This document shows, one piece after another, positions 18,144 to 26,758 of a DNA stretch of 64,000 nt. A program made the translations under genes and the position numbers. Where the stretch lies: NCBI RefSeq assembly GCF_025564065.1, contig NZ_JAMGZK010000051.1, positions 62,001 to 126,000 on the forward strand, in the 5' to 3' direction. The DNA is from Silvania hatchlandensis. Lineage in GTDB: Bacteria > Pseudomonadota > Gammaproteobacteria > Enterobacterales > Enterobacteriaceae. Under the pieces are notes generated by a model. It searched no databases. It worked only from the letters and a program-made list of their open reading frames with translations, and was not told where the DNA came from. How positions within the stretch are numbered: the first letter of the stretch is position 1; each line of letters opens with the position of its first letter.

Positions 18144-20189
18144 ATGAAATTTTATACAGGTTCAACAGGGATCCTGGGCAGAAGAGCGCAGATTGAACCG
18201 CTGCTTGGTCGCCCGCTGCATCTTTTCAAGACCGACATTCAGCTTGCCGACGACGATACCCTGGTTGGCTGGGGCCAAAAACCCAACACCCATAAAATCA
18301 AACAAAAAGCCCACGACCTCGGCCTGCCCTACTGGCAGCTGGAAGACGGTTTTATCGGCTATATCGGCCATCCCGCCCGCGCGGGGCTGCCGGTCTCGCT
18401 GATTGCCGACCCGGTGGGTATTTATTACGACGCCCGCCAGCCGAGCCAGCTTGAACAGCTGATTGCCGCGCCCTGCAACGCCGCGATGCTGGCACGCGCC
18501 GAATCGCTGATTAACGAACTGCTGCGCCTGGGCATCACCAAATACAACTGCTACGCCGCAGGCAGCGGCCTGCCAGATGCGCTGGCGACCCGCCTGCACA
18601 ATGACCCGCGCCCTAACGTGTTGCTGATCGACCAGGTGGCAGGGGATATGTCCATTCCCGGCGCGCTGGCCACGGAAGACGATTTTATCGCGATGGTCGC
18701 CGCCGCCCGGCGTGACCATCCCGGTGCCCGCCTGCTGCTGCGCACCCACCCGGACACGCGCCTCGGAAAGAAAAACGGTGTGCTGGCGCGTCTGGAACTG
18801 GACGATGTGGAAGTGGTCGCCGATCACTGCCATCCCCACGCCCTGCTGAATGAAGTCGAGGCGGTCTACACCGTCTCCTCGCAGATGGGTTTTGAAGCCC
18901 TGCTGCTGGGCAAAGCGGTGCACTGCTTCGGGATGCCGTTTTATGCCGGCTGGGGGCTGACCCACGACCATAAATCGTGTCCGCGACGCGACGTGCAAGT
19001 GAGCCTGGCGCAGTTAGTCGCCGCCGCATTGATTCTGTATCCCCGCTATCTGGATCCGGTGCTCGGCCAGCGCTGCGAAGTGGAAGAGGTGCTGGCGATG
19101 ATTGCCCGCCAGCAGCACCCTGCCCCGCGCTATCGCCGCCTGTACCTGGTGGGATTCTCGCTGTGGAAGCGCGCCTTTATGCATGCCTTCTGCCACCCAT
19201 TGGCCACCGAGCTGTGCTTTGTGCGCACTCCGCCCGCACGGCTTGCGGCAGACGAACAGGTGCTGGTGTGGGGCGCGCGCCATCCAGAACTGACCAACGC
19301 GATTCGGGTGGAAGACGGTTTTATCCGCTCGCGAGGGCTGGGCTCGAACCTCTGCCGCCCGTCGTCGTTATCGATCGATCCGGTAGGGATCTATTTTGAC
19401 AGCCGTCAGCCGAGCAGGCTCGAGCAGCAGCTCAACGACCTGCCGCTGACCCACGACGTGCTGGCACGCGGTGCCGCGCTGGTGGAACTGCTCCAGCAGC
19501 ACGGCGTCAGCAAGTACAACGTCGGCATCGCCCAGCAGTTTACCCCGCCTGACGATGGCCGCCCGCTGGTGCTGGTGGTGGGCCAGGTGGACGGCGATGC
19601 CTCGATCCTGACCGGCAGCCCGGTGATTCGCAGCAACGAACAGCTGCTGTGGGCAGTGCGCGAGGCCAGACCGGAGGCGCATATCCTGTTTAAACCGCAT
19701 CCGGATGTGGTGGCGGGTAACCGGGCCGGGGCGATCTCCGCCGCCTGTCTGGCGCAATGCGTCGACAGCCAGGTGCTGGATCTCGGGTTGACCAGCCTCT
19801 ATCCGCACGTGGACGAACTGCACACCATGACCTCGCTCAGTGGCTTCGAGGCCCTGGTCCAGGGCGTGAAGGTCACCACCTGGGGCCAGCCGTTCTACAG
19901 CGGCTGGGGACTGACCGAAGATCGTCATCCCGCGCCTCGTCGGGAACGTATCTTGCCGCTGGCGGCACTGGTGTATATGACGCTGGTTGCCTATCCGCTG
20001 TATATCGACTGGCAAAGCGGCCTGTGGATGAGCCCGGAGCAGCTGATCCGCCAGCTGGCAGGGCAAAAAAAAGCCTCATCGCAAAAATCGAGCCGCTGGC
20101 AGCGCTGGCAAATCAAGCTGAGCTATCTCGCACAGACTCTGCAGCCCCGCGCCTCTTTGTCCCGCTTCATTAAAGAAAGACGTCATTAA
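18144..20189 (+). CDS. kpsC: Capsule lipid-linker beta-Kdo transferase KpsC
   Basis: The 681-residue product shows the KpsC internal duplication: EDGF at 67-70 and again at 390-393, each followed by DPVGIYYDARQPS or DPVGIYFDSRQPS, and a shared FYAGWGLT / FYSGWGLT motif. The family is known to extend the poly-beta-Kdo linker on lyso-phosphatidylglycerol, with two transferase modules. ATG 18144 gives a length near E. coli KpsC (675). Further upstream starts would overlap rfbC. KpsC marks the conserved right-hand end of the capsule cluster. Confidence 0.95.
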   Translation: MKFYTGSTGILGRRAQIEPLLGRPLHLFKTDIQLADDDTLVGWGQKPNTHKIKQKAHDLGLPYWQLEDGFIGYIGHPARAGLPVSLIADPVGIYYDARQPSQLEQLIAAPCNAAMLARAESLINELLRLGITKYNCYAAGSGLPDALATRLHNDPRPNVLLIDQVAGDMSIPGALATEDDFIAMVAAARRDHPGARLLLRTHPDTRLGKKNGVLARLELDDVEVVADHCHPHALLNEVEAVYTVSSQMGFEALLLGKAVHCFGMPFYAGWGLTHDHKSCPRRDVQVSLAQLVAAALILYPRYLDPVLGQRCEVEEVLAMIARQQHPAPRYRRLYLVGFSLWKRAFMHAFCHPLATELCFVRTPPARLAADEQVLVWGARHPELTNAIRVEDGFIRSRGLGSNLCRPSSLSIDPVGIYFDSRQPSRLEQQLNDLPLTHDVLARGAALVELLQQHGVSKYNVGIAQQFTPPDDGRPLVLVVGQVDGDASILTGSPVIRSNEQLLWAVREARPEAHILFKPHPDVVAGNRAGAISAACLAQCVDSQVLDLGLTSLYPHVDELHTMTSLSGFEALVQGVKVTTWGQPFYSGWGLTEDRHPAPRRERILPLAALVYMTLVAYPLYIDWQSGLWMSPEQLIRQLAGQKKASSQKSSRWQRWQIKLSYLAQTLQPRASLSRFIKERRH

Positions 20190-20237
20190 AGCCGCTTACT
20201 GATTTGATTCATCAACGGAACCGATCTGGGAAACACA

Positions 20238-21509
20238 ATGGACGAGCAAGCTATCCGCCACTTATTGAATGGCCGTCGATATCTGTTATTACAAGGACCT
20301 ATGGGCCCCTGTTTTTCACGTCTGGCTGCCTGGCTGCAGAACAGCCGTCGCGAGGTCAAGCAGGTCTGCTTTAATGCCGGGGACTCATGGTATGCCGCGA
20401 AAGAGACCGCGCTGCACTACACCGGCTCCGTGAAGAATTTTGCCTTCTGGCTGCGCGAATTACACAAAACCTACCCCTTCGACACCATCGTCTGTTTTGG
20501 TGACTGCCGTCCAATGCACATCGAAGCGAAAAAGTGGGCGCGCAGCAAAGCCATCGATTTCCTTGCGTTTGAGGAGGGCTATTTCCGCCCGTTCTACATC
20601 ACCCTGGAAAAAGGGGGCGTGAACGCCTTCTCCTCGATGCCCATCGATGCGAAGTACTATCGCGAACAGCCGCTGCCCGAGGTGAAAACGCCGACGCCAT
20701 GGAAACCGAGCTCCTTTAACCGTGCCGCCCATGCCATGCTCTACTATGCGGCGGGCTGGTTTGGTCGCCATCGCTACCGGGGCTACCGCCACCATAAGTC
20801 GTTCTCCCCGTGGTACGAGATGCAATGCTGGTTCCGTGCCGGTCGCCGTAAGCTGTGGTACCGCTGGCAGCAGCGCCATATGCTGAGCCATATCACCGGC
20901 ACGCTGGATAACCAATATTACCTGGCGATTTTGCAGGTCTACAACGACAGCCAGATTATTCACCACAGCCCGTACAAAGACGTGCGTGAATATATCGAAA
21001 CCGTGATCCGCTCATTTGCCCGCCATGCGCCGAAAGAGCGGCACCTGGTGTTTAAGCATCACCCGATGGATCGTGGTCACCGCTATTACGGCACCTTAAT
21101 TAACACCCTGACCGAGAAATACGGCATTACGGGGCGGGTTATTTATGTGCACGATGTTAACCTGCCCGCGCTGCTGACCCATACCCGGGCGGTGATTACC
21201 GTAAACAGCACCGCAGGCCTGTCGGCGCTGATCCACAACAAGCCGCTGATGGTGATGGGCAAAGCGCTGTACGACATCGAAGGGCTCACCTGGCAGGGGC
21301 CGTTAACCCAGTTCTGGCAGACTGACTTCACCCCGGATAAAAAACTGTTCCAGCGTTTTCGCGCTCACCTGCTGCACGACACCCAGATCAATGCCGTGTT
21401 TTACGGTAAGTCCGACTGGCTCGATACCCCTTACACCCTGTCAACGCCGGAAACCGTGGTCGAACAGGAGCCGCAGCCCGCCCCTGAGACCGTGACCTCA
21501 ATCACATAA
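20238..21509 (+). CDS. kpsS: Capsule lipid-linker beta-Kdo transferase KpsS
   Basis: The 423-residue product has KpsS features: LLLQGPMGPCFSRLA at the start, FGDCRPMH, FEEGYFRPFY (EEGY from 112), HHPMDRG and NSTAGLSAL. KpsS adds the first beta-Kdo to phosphatidylglycerol; KpsC extends it. The last ~25 residues are Pro/Glu-rich and look disordered. GGGAAAC precedes ATG 20238. It is the last capsule gene; an imperfect hairpin follows. Confidence 0.95.
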   Translation: MDEQAIRHLLNGRRYLLLQGPMGPCFSRLAAWLQNSRREVKQVCFNAGDSWYAAKETALHYTGSVKNFAFWLRELHKTYPFDTIVCFGDCRPMHIEAKKWARSKAIDFLAFEEGYFRPFYITLEKGGVNAFSSMPIDAKYYREQPLPEVKTPTPWKPSSFNRAAHAMLYYAAGWFGRHRYRGYRHHKSFSPWYEMQCWFRAGRRKLWYRWQQRHMLSHITGTLDNQYYLAILQVYNDSQIIHHSPYKDVREYIETVIRSFARHAPKERHLVFKHHPMDRGHRYYGTLINTLTEKYGITGRVIYVHDVNLPALLTHTRAVITVNSTAGLSALIHNKPLMVMGKALYDIEGLTWQGPLTQFWQTDFTPDKKLFQRFRAHLLHDTQINAVFYGKSDWLDTPYTLSTPETVVEQEPQPAPETVTSIT

Positions 21510-21520
21510 AATCCCCTGAT

Positions 21521-21547
21521 GGCGGCGAGCCTGAACCACTCGCCGTC
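21521..21547 (+). terminator. Imperfect hairpin after kpsS
   Basis: GGCGGCGAG (21521-21529) can pair with CTCGCCGTC (21539-21547) around a 9-base loop, with one G-T mismatch. There is no T-run, so intrinsic termination is doubtful. It overlaps the first of the ACC-type repeats upstream of btsT. Confidence 0.3.
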
Positions 21548-21582
21548 GCTGTTGACCGTTCATCCCGCCATATAACCTCTCA
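21535..21582 (+). promoter_or_regulatory. ACC-type direct repeats upstream of btsT (possible BtsR sites)
   Basis: ACCACTCG (21535), ACCGTTCA (21555) and ACCTCTCA (21575) recur every 20 bp, 114-160 bp upstream of btsT. The E. coli regulator BtsR (YehT) binds direct repeats of the form ACC(G/A)CT(C/T)A in front of btsT. Each copy here differs from that pattern at one base, and the spacer is 12 bp rather than the 13 I recall, so this is a candidate only. Confidence 0.45.
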
Positions 21583-21695
21583 CAGATTTACCTTCCTTTA
21601 CGCGCGCGCCACTCTGGCAAGATCGCCTCAGCATTAATCAACATCTCTCACAGCGAACCCTGACCCTTTTACCCGTTAAAAAACCAGGTTTTATT

Positions 21696-23849
21696 ATGGA
21701 TATGAAAAAACTGCTTAAACATGCTCCCTGGGCCCTTATAGGGATCCTCGGCGCATTTTGCCTCTCGGTCGTGGCCCTGCGCCGCGGTGAGCACGTCAGT
21801 GCCCTGTGGATCGTCGTGGCTTCCGTATCGGTTTATCTGGTGGCGTACCGCTACTACAGTCTCTATATCGCCCAGAAGGTCATGAAGCTTGACCCGACGC
21901 GCGCCACCCCGGCGGTCATTAACAATGACGGCCTGAACTACGTTCCGACCAACCGCTACGTGCTGTTTGGTCACCACTTTGCGGCAATTGCCGGGGCTGG
22001 CCCGTTGGTGGGACCGGTGCTGGCGGCGCAGATGGGCTACCTGCCGGGTACCCTGTGGCTGCTCGCAGGCGTGGTGCTGGCGGGTGCGGTGCAGGACTTT
22101 ATGGTGCTGTTTATCTCTTCCCGTCGTAACGGCGCCTCTCTGGGTGAGATGATCAAAGAAGAGATGGGCCGCGTGCCGGGCACCATCGCCCTGTTTGGCT
22201 GCTTCCTGATCATGATCATCATCCTTGCGGTGCTGGCCCTGATCGTGGTGAAAGCGCTGGCTGAAAGTCCGTGGGGCGTGTTCACTGTCTGCTCGACGGT
22301 GCCGATTGCGCTGTTTATGGGCATCTATATGCGCTTCCTGCGGCCGGGCCGCGTGGGCGAAGTGTCGGTGATTGGTATCGTGCTGCTGGTGGCCTCCATT
22401 TACTTTGGCGGCATCATCGCCCACGACCCGTACTGGGGCCCGGCGCTGACCTTCAAAGACACCACCATCACCTTTGCGCTGATTGGCTATGCCTTTATCT
22501 CTGCCCTGCTGCCGGTGTGGCTGATTCTGGCCCCGCGTGATTACCTGGCGACCTTCCTGAAAATCGGCGTGATCGTCGGTCTGGCGATCGGCATCGTGAT
22601 CATCAACCCGGAACTGAAAATGCCTGCGGTCACGCAGTACATTGACGGCACCGGACCGCTGTGGAAAGGCGCGATGTTCCCGTTCCTGTTCATCACCATC
22701 GCCTGTGGCGCGGTGTCTGGCTTCCATGCCCTGATCGCCTCCGGCACCACGCCGAAGCTGATGGCCAACGAAACCGACGCCCGCTTCATTGGTTATGGCG
22801 CGATGCTGATGGAATCCTTCGTGGCGATCATGGCCCTGGTAGCAGCGTCCATCATCGAGCCGGGTCTGTACTTCGCAATGAACACCCCGCCAGCAGGACT
22901 GGGCATTACTATGCCGAACCTGCACGAAATGGGTGGCGACAATGCGGCGCTGATCATGGCGCAGCTGAAAGACGTCAGCACCCACGCGGCAGCGACCGTC
23001 AGCTCCTGGGGCTTTGTGATCTCACCTGAGCAGATCATGCAGACCGCCAAAGACATCGGCGAACCCTCGGTTCTGAACCGTGCCGGTGGCGCACCGACCC
23101 TCGCGGTAGGTATCGCCCACGTGTTCCACAAAGTGCTGCCGATGGCCGACATGGGCTTCTGGTATCACTTCGGGATCCTGTTCGAAGCGCTGTTCATCCT
23201 GACCGCACTGGATGCCGGTACCCGCGCAGGTCGCTTTATGCTGCAGGATCTGCTGGGTAACTTCGTGCCGTTCCTGAAAAAAACCGATTCACTGGTCGCC
23301 GGGATTCTGGGCACCGCGGGCTGCGTTGGGCTGTGGGGCTACCTGCTGTATCAGGGCGTGGTTGACCCGCTGGGCGGCGTGAAGAGCCTGTGGCCGCTGT
23401 TCGGTATCTCTAACCAGATGCTGGCGGCTGTGGCGCTGGTGCTCGGCACCGTGGTGCTGATTAAGATGAAACGCACCAAATACATCTGGGTGACCGTGGT
23501 GCCTGCTCTGTGGCTGCTGCTCTGCACCACCTGGGCGTTGGGTCTGAAGCTGTTCAGCACCAACCCGCAGCTGGAAGGGTTCTTCTATATGGCGAGCCAG
23601 TACAAAGCGAAGATTGCCGCAGACACGGGTGAACTGACCGCGCAGCAGATTGCCAACATGAACCATATCGTGGTGAACAACTACACCAACGCCGCGTTAA
23701 GCATTCTGTTCCTGGTGGTGGTGTACAGCATCATCTTCTACGGGGTCAAAACCTGGATCGCCGTGCGTAATGCCGACGGTCGTACCGATAACGAAACGCC
23801 ATACGTTCCGGTACCGGAAGGCGGCGTGAAGACCTCTTCACACCATTAA
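21696..23849 (+). CDS. btsT: Pyruvate/H+ symporter BtsT
   Basis: The 717-residue CstA-family membrane protein has about 16 hydrophobic segments. The YjiX and YjiA genes downstream and the length (E. coli BtsT 716, CstA 701) identify it as BtsT (YjiY) rather than CstA. It contains the family core GHHFAAIAGAGPLVGPVLAA and DAGTRAGRFMLQDLLGN. In E. coli it imports pyruvate under control of the BtsS/BtsR two-component system. Confidence 0.93.
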   Translation: MDMKKLLKHAPWALIGILGAFCLSVVALRRGEHVSALWIVVASVSVYLVAYRYYSLYIAQKVMKLDPTRATPAVINNDGLNYVPTNRYVLFGHHFAAIAGAGPLVGPVLAAQMGYLPGTLWLLAGVVLAGAVQDFMVLFISSRRNGASLGEMIKEEMGRVPGTIALFGCFLIMIIILAVLALIVVKALAESPWGVFTVCSTVPIALFMGIYMRFLRPGRVGEVSVIGIVLLVASIYFGGIIAHDPYWGPALTFKDTTITFALIGYAFISALLPVWLILAPRDYLATFLKIGVIVGLAIGIVIINPELKMPAVTQYIDGTGPLWKGAMFPFLFITIACGAVSGFHALIASGTTPKLMANETDARFIGYGAMLMESFVAIMALVAASIIEPGLYFAMNTPPAGLGITMPNLHEMGGDNAALIMAQLKDVSTHAAATVSSWGFVISPEQIMQTAKDIGEPSVLNRAGGAPTLAVGIAHVFHKVLPMADMGFWYHFGILFEALFILTALDAGTRAGRFMLQDLLGNFVPFLKKTDSLVAGILGTAGCVGLWGYLLYQGVVDPLGGVKSLWPLFGISNQMLAAVALVLGTVVLIKMKRTKYIWVTVVPALWLLLCTTWALGLKLFSTNPQLEGFFYMASQYKAKIAADTGELTAQQIANMNHIVVNNYTNAALSILFLVVVYSIIFYGVKTWIAVRNADGRTDNETPYVPVPEGGVKTSSHH

Positions 23850-23854
23850 TCCTA

Positions 23855-23948
23855 CCCCTCACCCTAACCCTCTCCCCAAAGGGGAGAGGGGACCGTACAG
23901 CGCGGTCTTTCCCCCTCGCCCCTTTGGGGAGAGGGCCGGGGTGAGGGG
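23855..23948. repeat. Paired CCCTCACCCTAACCC-type intergenic repeat, copy 1
   Basis: Two opposed copies of the element form a large imperfect palindrome. The left half has CCCTCTCCCC-AAA-GGGGAGAGGG (23869-23890), the right half GCCCC-TTT-GGGG, and the outer ends CCCCTCACCC and GGGTGAGGGG pair. Single copies occur at 25185, 44593 and 52931, always between genes. Confidence 0.85.
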
Positions 23949-23955
23949 AAACACA

Positions 23956-23986
23956 AGCCCGGCGGACTGACGTTCCCGGGCTTTTT
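23956..23986 (+). terminator. Terminator after btsT
   Basis: AGCCCGG (23956-23962) pairs with CCGGGCT (23976-23982) around a 13-base loop and runs into TTTTTA. It lies 17 bp before yjiX, so it may attenuate rather than block expression of yjiX-yjiA. Confidence 0.75.
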
Positions 23987-24002
23987 ATATCTGGATGACA
24001 TA

Positions 24003-24206
24003 ATGTTTGGTAACTTAGGCGAAGCAAAAAAATACCTCGGTCAGGCGGCGAAAATGCTGATTGGCATTCCGGACTATGACAACTACGTTGAACATATGAA
24101 GACCAACCATCCGGATAAGCCGTACATGACCTACAGCGAATTCTTCCGCGAGCGCCAGGAAGCGCGCTACGGCGGAAGTGGAGAAGGCGGCGTGCGCTGC
24201 TGCTAA
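24003..24206 (+). CDS. yjiX: YbdD/YjiX family small protein
   Basis: The 67-residue protein matches YjiX/Ybd[19 protein letters not shown], the [20 protein letters not shown] core and the conserved CC end. YbdD/YjiX partners always follow CstA-family transporters; YbdD is thought to be needed for CstA function. GGA lies seven bases upstream of the ATG. It ends 10 bp before yjiA. Confidence 0.92.
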   Translation: MFGNLGEAKKYLGQAAKMLIGIPDYDNYVEHMKTNHPDKPYMTYSEFFRERQEARYGGSGEGGVRCC

Positions 24207-24216
24207 AGGAGAGACC

Positions 24217-25170
24217 ATGACACCGATTGCAGTTACCCTACTTACCGGCTTTCTTGGCGCGGGCAAAACCACCCTGCTGCGCCATATCCTCAACGAACAG
24301 CACGGCTTTAAAATCGCAGTCATCGAGAACGAGTTCGGTGAAGTGTCCGTTGACGATCAGCTGATTGGCGATCGCGCCACCCAGATCAAAACGCTGACCA
24401 ACGGCTGCATCTGCTGCACCCGCTCCAGCGAGCTGGAAGACGCCCTGCTCGACCTGCTCGACAGCCGCGATCGCGGCGATATCGCCTTCGACCGCCTGAT
24501 AATCGAATGCACCGGTATGGCCGACCCCGGCCCGATTATTCAGACCTTTTTCTCCCACGAGATCCTCTGCCAGCGCTACCTGCTGGACGGGGTGATCGCC
24601 CTGGTCGACGCGGTTCACGCCGACGAGCAGATGAACCAGTTCACCCTCGCCCAGTCGCAAATTGGCTACGCCGATCGCATTCTGCTGACCAAAACCGATG
24701 TGGCGGGCGATAGCGAAAAGCTGCGCGAACGCCTGACGCGGATCAACGCCCGCGCGCCGATATACACCGTCACGCACGGCGATATCGACCTGGCGCAGCT
24801 GTTTAACACCAACGGCTTTATGCTGGAAGAGAACGTCACCGCGAAACCGCGCTTTCACTTTATGGCCGACAAGCAAAACGACGTCTCGTCGATTGTGGTC
24901 GAGCTGGATTATCCGGTGGACATCAGCGACGTGTCGCGCGTGATGGAGAACCTGCTGCTGTCGTTTGCCGACAAACTGCTGCGCTACAAAGGAATGCTGT
25001 GGATCGATGGCGAGCCGAACCGCCTGCTGTTCCAGGGCGTGCAGCGCCTGTACAGCGCCGACTGGGACCGCCCGTGGGGCGACGAAACGCCGCACAGCGT
25101 GATGGTGTTTATCGGTATCCAGCTGCCCGAAGAGGAGATCAGGGCGGGGTTTGCGGGGTTACGTAAATAA
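24217..25170 (+). CDS. yjiA: COG0523-family metal-binding GTPase YjiA
   Basis: The 317-residue G3E GTPase has the P-loop GFLGAGKT (11-18), the metal-binding GCICC (63-67) and LTKTDV as the guanine-specificity motif. The CxCC site binds transition metals in this family. AAAGGAG five bases upstream supports ATG 24217 over an earlier in-frame start. E. coli YjiA is 318 residues. Its physiological client is unknown. Confidence 0.93.
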   Translation: MTPIAVTLLTGFLGAGKTTLLRHILNEQHGFKIAVIENEFGEVSVDDQLIGDRATQIKTLTNGCICCTRSSELEDALLDLLDSRDRGDIAFDRLIIECTGMADPGPIIQTFFSHEILCQRYLLDGVIALVDAVHADEQMNQFTLAQSQIGYADRILLTKTDVAGDSEKLRERLTRINARAPIYTVTHGDIDLAQLFNTNGFMLEENVTAKPRFHFMADKQNDVSSIVVELDYPVDISDVSRVMENLLLSFADKLLRYKGMLWIDGEPNRLLFQGVQRLYSADWDRPWGDETPHSVMVFIGIQLPEEEIRAGFAGLRK

Positions 25171-25184
25171 GCCCGCGGACGGTT

Positions 25185-25217
25185 CCCTCTCCCGCTGGGA
25201 GAGGGTTAGGGTGAGGG
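25185..25217. repeat. CCCTCACCCTAACCC-type repeat, copy 2
   Basis: CCCTCTCCC-GCT-GGGAGAGGG followed by TTAGGGTGAGGG, reading in the minus orientation. It sits exactly between convergent yjiA and sad and probably works as a bidirectional terminator. Confidence 0.8.
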
Positions 25218-25232
25218 CATCAGGCCGCATAA

Positions 25233-26603
25233 TTAGCGGCGGATCACCACCAGCTTCTGGTTCACAAACTCTTTGATCCCCAGGTCGGACAGCTCGCGTC
25301 CGTAGCCGGAGCGCTTGACGCCACCGAACGGCAGCTCGGCTGCGGTATCGGTCAGCCAGTTGATCCACACCATCCCGGTTTCGATGTTCGACGCCATCTT
25401 TTTGGCGCGTTCAATATCTTTGCTGAACACCGCGCCGCCCAGACCGTAGTGCGAGTCGTTGGCCAGTTTCACCGCCTCTTCATCGTTTTTCACCACGTAG
25501 ACCTGCGCCACCGGGCCGAAGAACTCTTCGAAATACGCCGGGTTTTCGCGGGTGATGTTGGTCAAAATCGTCGGCTCAAAGAAGCTGCCCTCACGCGCGA
25601 CCGGCTTGCCGCCGTAATGCAGCGTCGCCCCGTTTTTCACCGCCTCGTTAACCTGTTTGGTCAGGGTCTCCAGCGCGTCTTTCGATGACAGCGGCCCCAA
25701 TGTGGTGCTCGCATCCAGCGGATCGCCGATCTTCACCTGTTTGAAGGCCTCGGTATACTTCGTCAGGAACTGCTCAGCCACTTTTTCATGCACGATAAAA
25801 CGCTTAGCGGCGGTACAGACCTGCCCGGCGTTGGCGAGCCGCGCATTGACGCCGATTTTTACGGCCTTCTCCAGATCCGCATCGTCCAGTACCACGAACA
25901 CATCGTTACCGCCCAGTTCGAGGGTCGATTTTTTGATGTGCTTCGCGGCCTGCGCGGCCACCACGCTACCGGCTTTCTCAGATCCGGTCAGGGCGGCACC
26001 CTGCACGCGCGGGTCGGCGATGATCCTGGCCACCTGATCCTGAGAGATAAACAGGTTGGTCCATGCCCCTTCCGGCGCACCGGCTTCGCGCACCAGATGG
26101 GCGAAAGTCTCTGCACAGTGCGGCACGATGCTGGCATGTTTAGCGAGAACCGGGTTACCCGCCGCCAGGTTCGGAGCCAGCACGCGCATCAGCTGATAAT
26201 AGGGGAAGTTCCACGGCTCAACCGCCATCACCACGCCGATGGGATGATGCTCGACCCAGGCTTCGCCGAGTTCGGAGGGGTATTTTACCGGGGCAAGGTG
26301 CTGCTTCGCGTTATCGGCATAGTAGCGAGCGATCTGCGCACAGAGTTTCACTTCGGCACGGCTCTGCTCGATGAGTTTCCCCATCTCCACGCTGGCAATT
26401 TTCGCCAATTCTTCGCTACGGGAGTCAATCAGATCCGCCAGCTTGTGCAGCACCGGCAGCCGTTTGTCGATGCTGCCTTTCGCCCAGTCGGAGTGATAGA
26501 GCGCATCGGCTGTTTTCAGCGCCGCCTCGACATCAGCATCAGTATGAGAAGGATATTCTTTGATGAGTTTGTTGTTAGCAGGATTCACTGTCTGATAGGC
26601 CAT
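25233..26603 (-). CDS. sad: NAD-dependent succinate semialdehyde dehydrogenase
   Basis: The 456-residue aldehyde dehydrogenase has the active-site Glu229 in LELGGND and the catalytic Cys263 in NAGQVCTAAKRF, with PWNFPYYQ earlier. It resembles E. coli Sad (YneI, 462 residues), which oxidises succinate semialdehyde to succinate, preferring NAD. The short ALDH N-terminus is typical for Sad compared with GabD (482). AAGGAGG lies six bases upstream of the ATG. A strong inverted repeat is centred just upstream. Confidence 0.88.
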   Translation of the reverse strand: MAYQTVNPANNKLIKEYPSHTDADVEAALKTADALYHSDWAKGSIDKRLPVLHKLADLIDSRSEELAKIASVEMGKLIEQSRAEVKLCAQIARYYADNAKQHLAPVKYPSELGEAWVEHHPIGVVMAVEPWNFPYYQLMRVLAPNLAAGNPVLAKHASIVPHCAETFAHLVREAGAPEGAWTNLFISQDQVARIIADPRVQGAALTGSEKAGSVVAAQAAKHIKKSTLELGGNDVFVVLDDADLEKAVKIGVNARLANAGQVCTAAKRFIVHEKVAEQFLTKYTEAFKQVKIGDPLDASTTLGPLSSKDALETLTKQVNEAVKNGATLHYGGKPVAREGSFFEPTILTNITRENPAYFEEFFGPVAQVYVVKNDEEAVKLANDSHYGLGGAVFSKDIERAKKMASNIETGMVWINWLTDTAAELPFGGVKRSGYGRELSDLGIKEFVNQKLVVIRR

Positions 26604-26616
26604 TACTGCCTCCTTT

Positions 26617-26646
26617 TTGACTACACAGGCTATTAAGGGTAGTCAA
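26617..26646. promoter_or_regulatory. Inverted repeat upstream of sad (operator candidate)
   Basis: TTGACTAC (26617-26624) and GTAGTCAA (26639-26646) are perfect 8-base arms separated by 14 bases, so the half-sites are 22 bp apart on one helix face. The repeat begins 14 bp upstream of the sad start, between sad and the divergent AraC gene. Confidence 0.55.
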
Positions 26647-26731
26647 CATGGCCGGGTATGAAGGTAAAGTTGGGTATACAGGCTGTAGTGAGGACCACTA
26701 TCAGACTTTTCCGCCGCCCCATGCTATAAGC

Positions 26732-26751
26732 ACCTGTCCCCTCGCACAGGT
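26732..26751. promoter_or_regulatory. Palindrome in the leader of the AraC-type gene
   Basis: ACCTGT and ACAGGT flank 8 bases, just downstream of a -10-like TATAAG (26725-26730) and 7 bp before the ATG at 26759. It could be an autoregulatory operator or a leader hairpin. Confidence 0.35.
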
Positions 26752-26758
26752 AGCCACC

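Noticed and set aside
21696-23849. Calling this transporter CstA
   Set aside because: Length of 717 and the adjacent yjiX-yjiA pair fit BtsT (YjiY) better than CstA.
26648-26758. Upstream start for the AraC-type gene adding 37 residues
   Set aside because: The added segment runs over the likely promoter and leader and does not resemble any AraC N-terminus.
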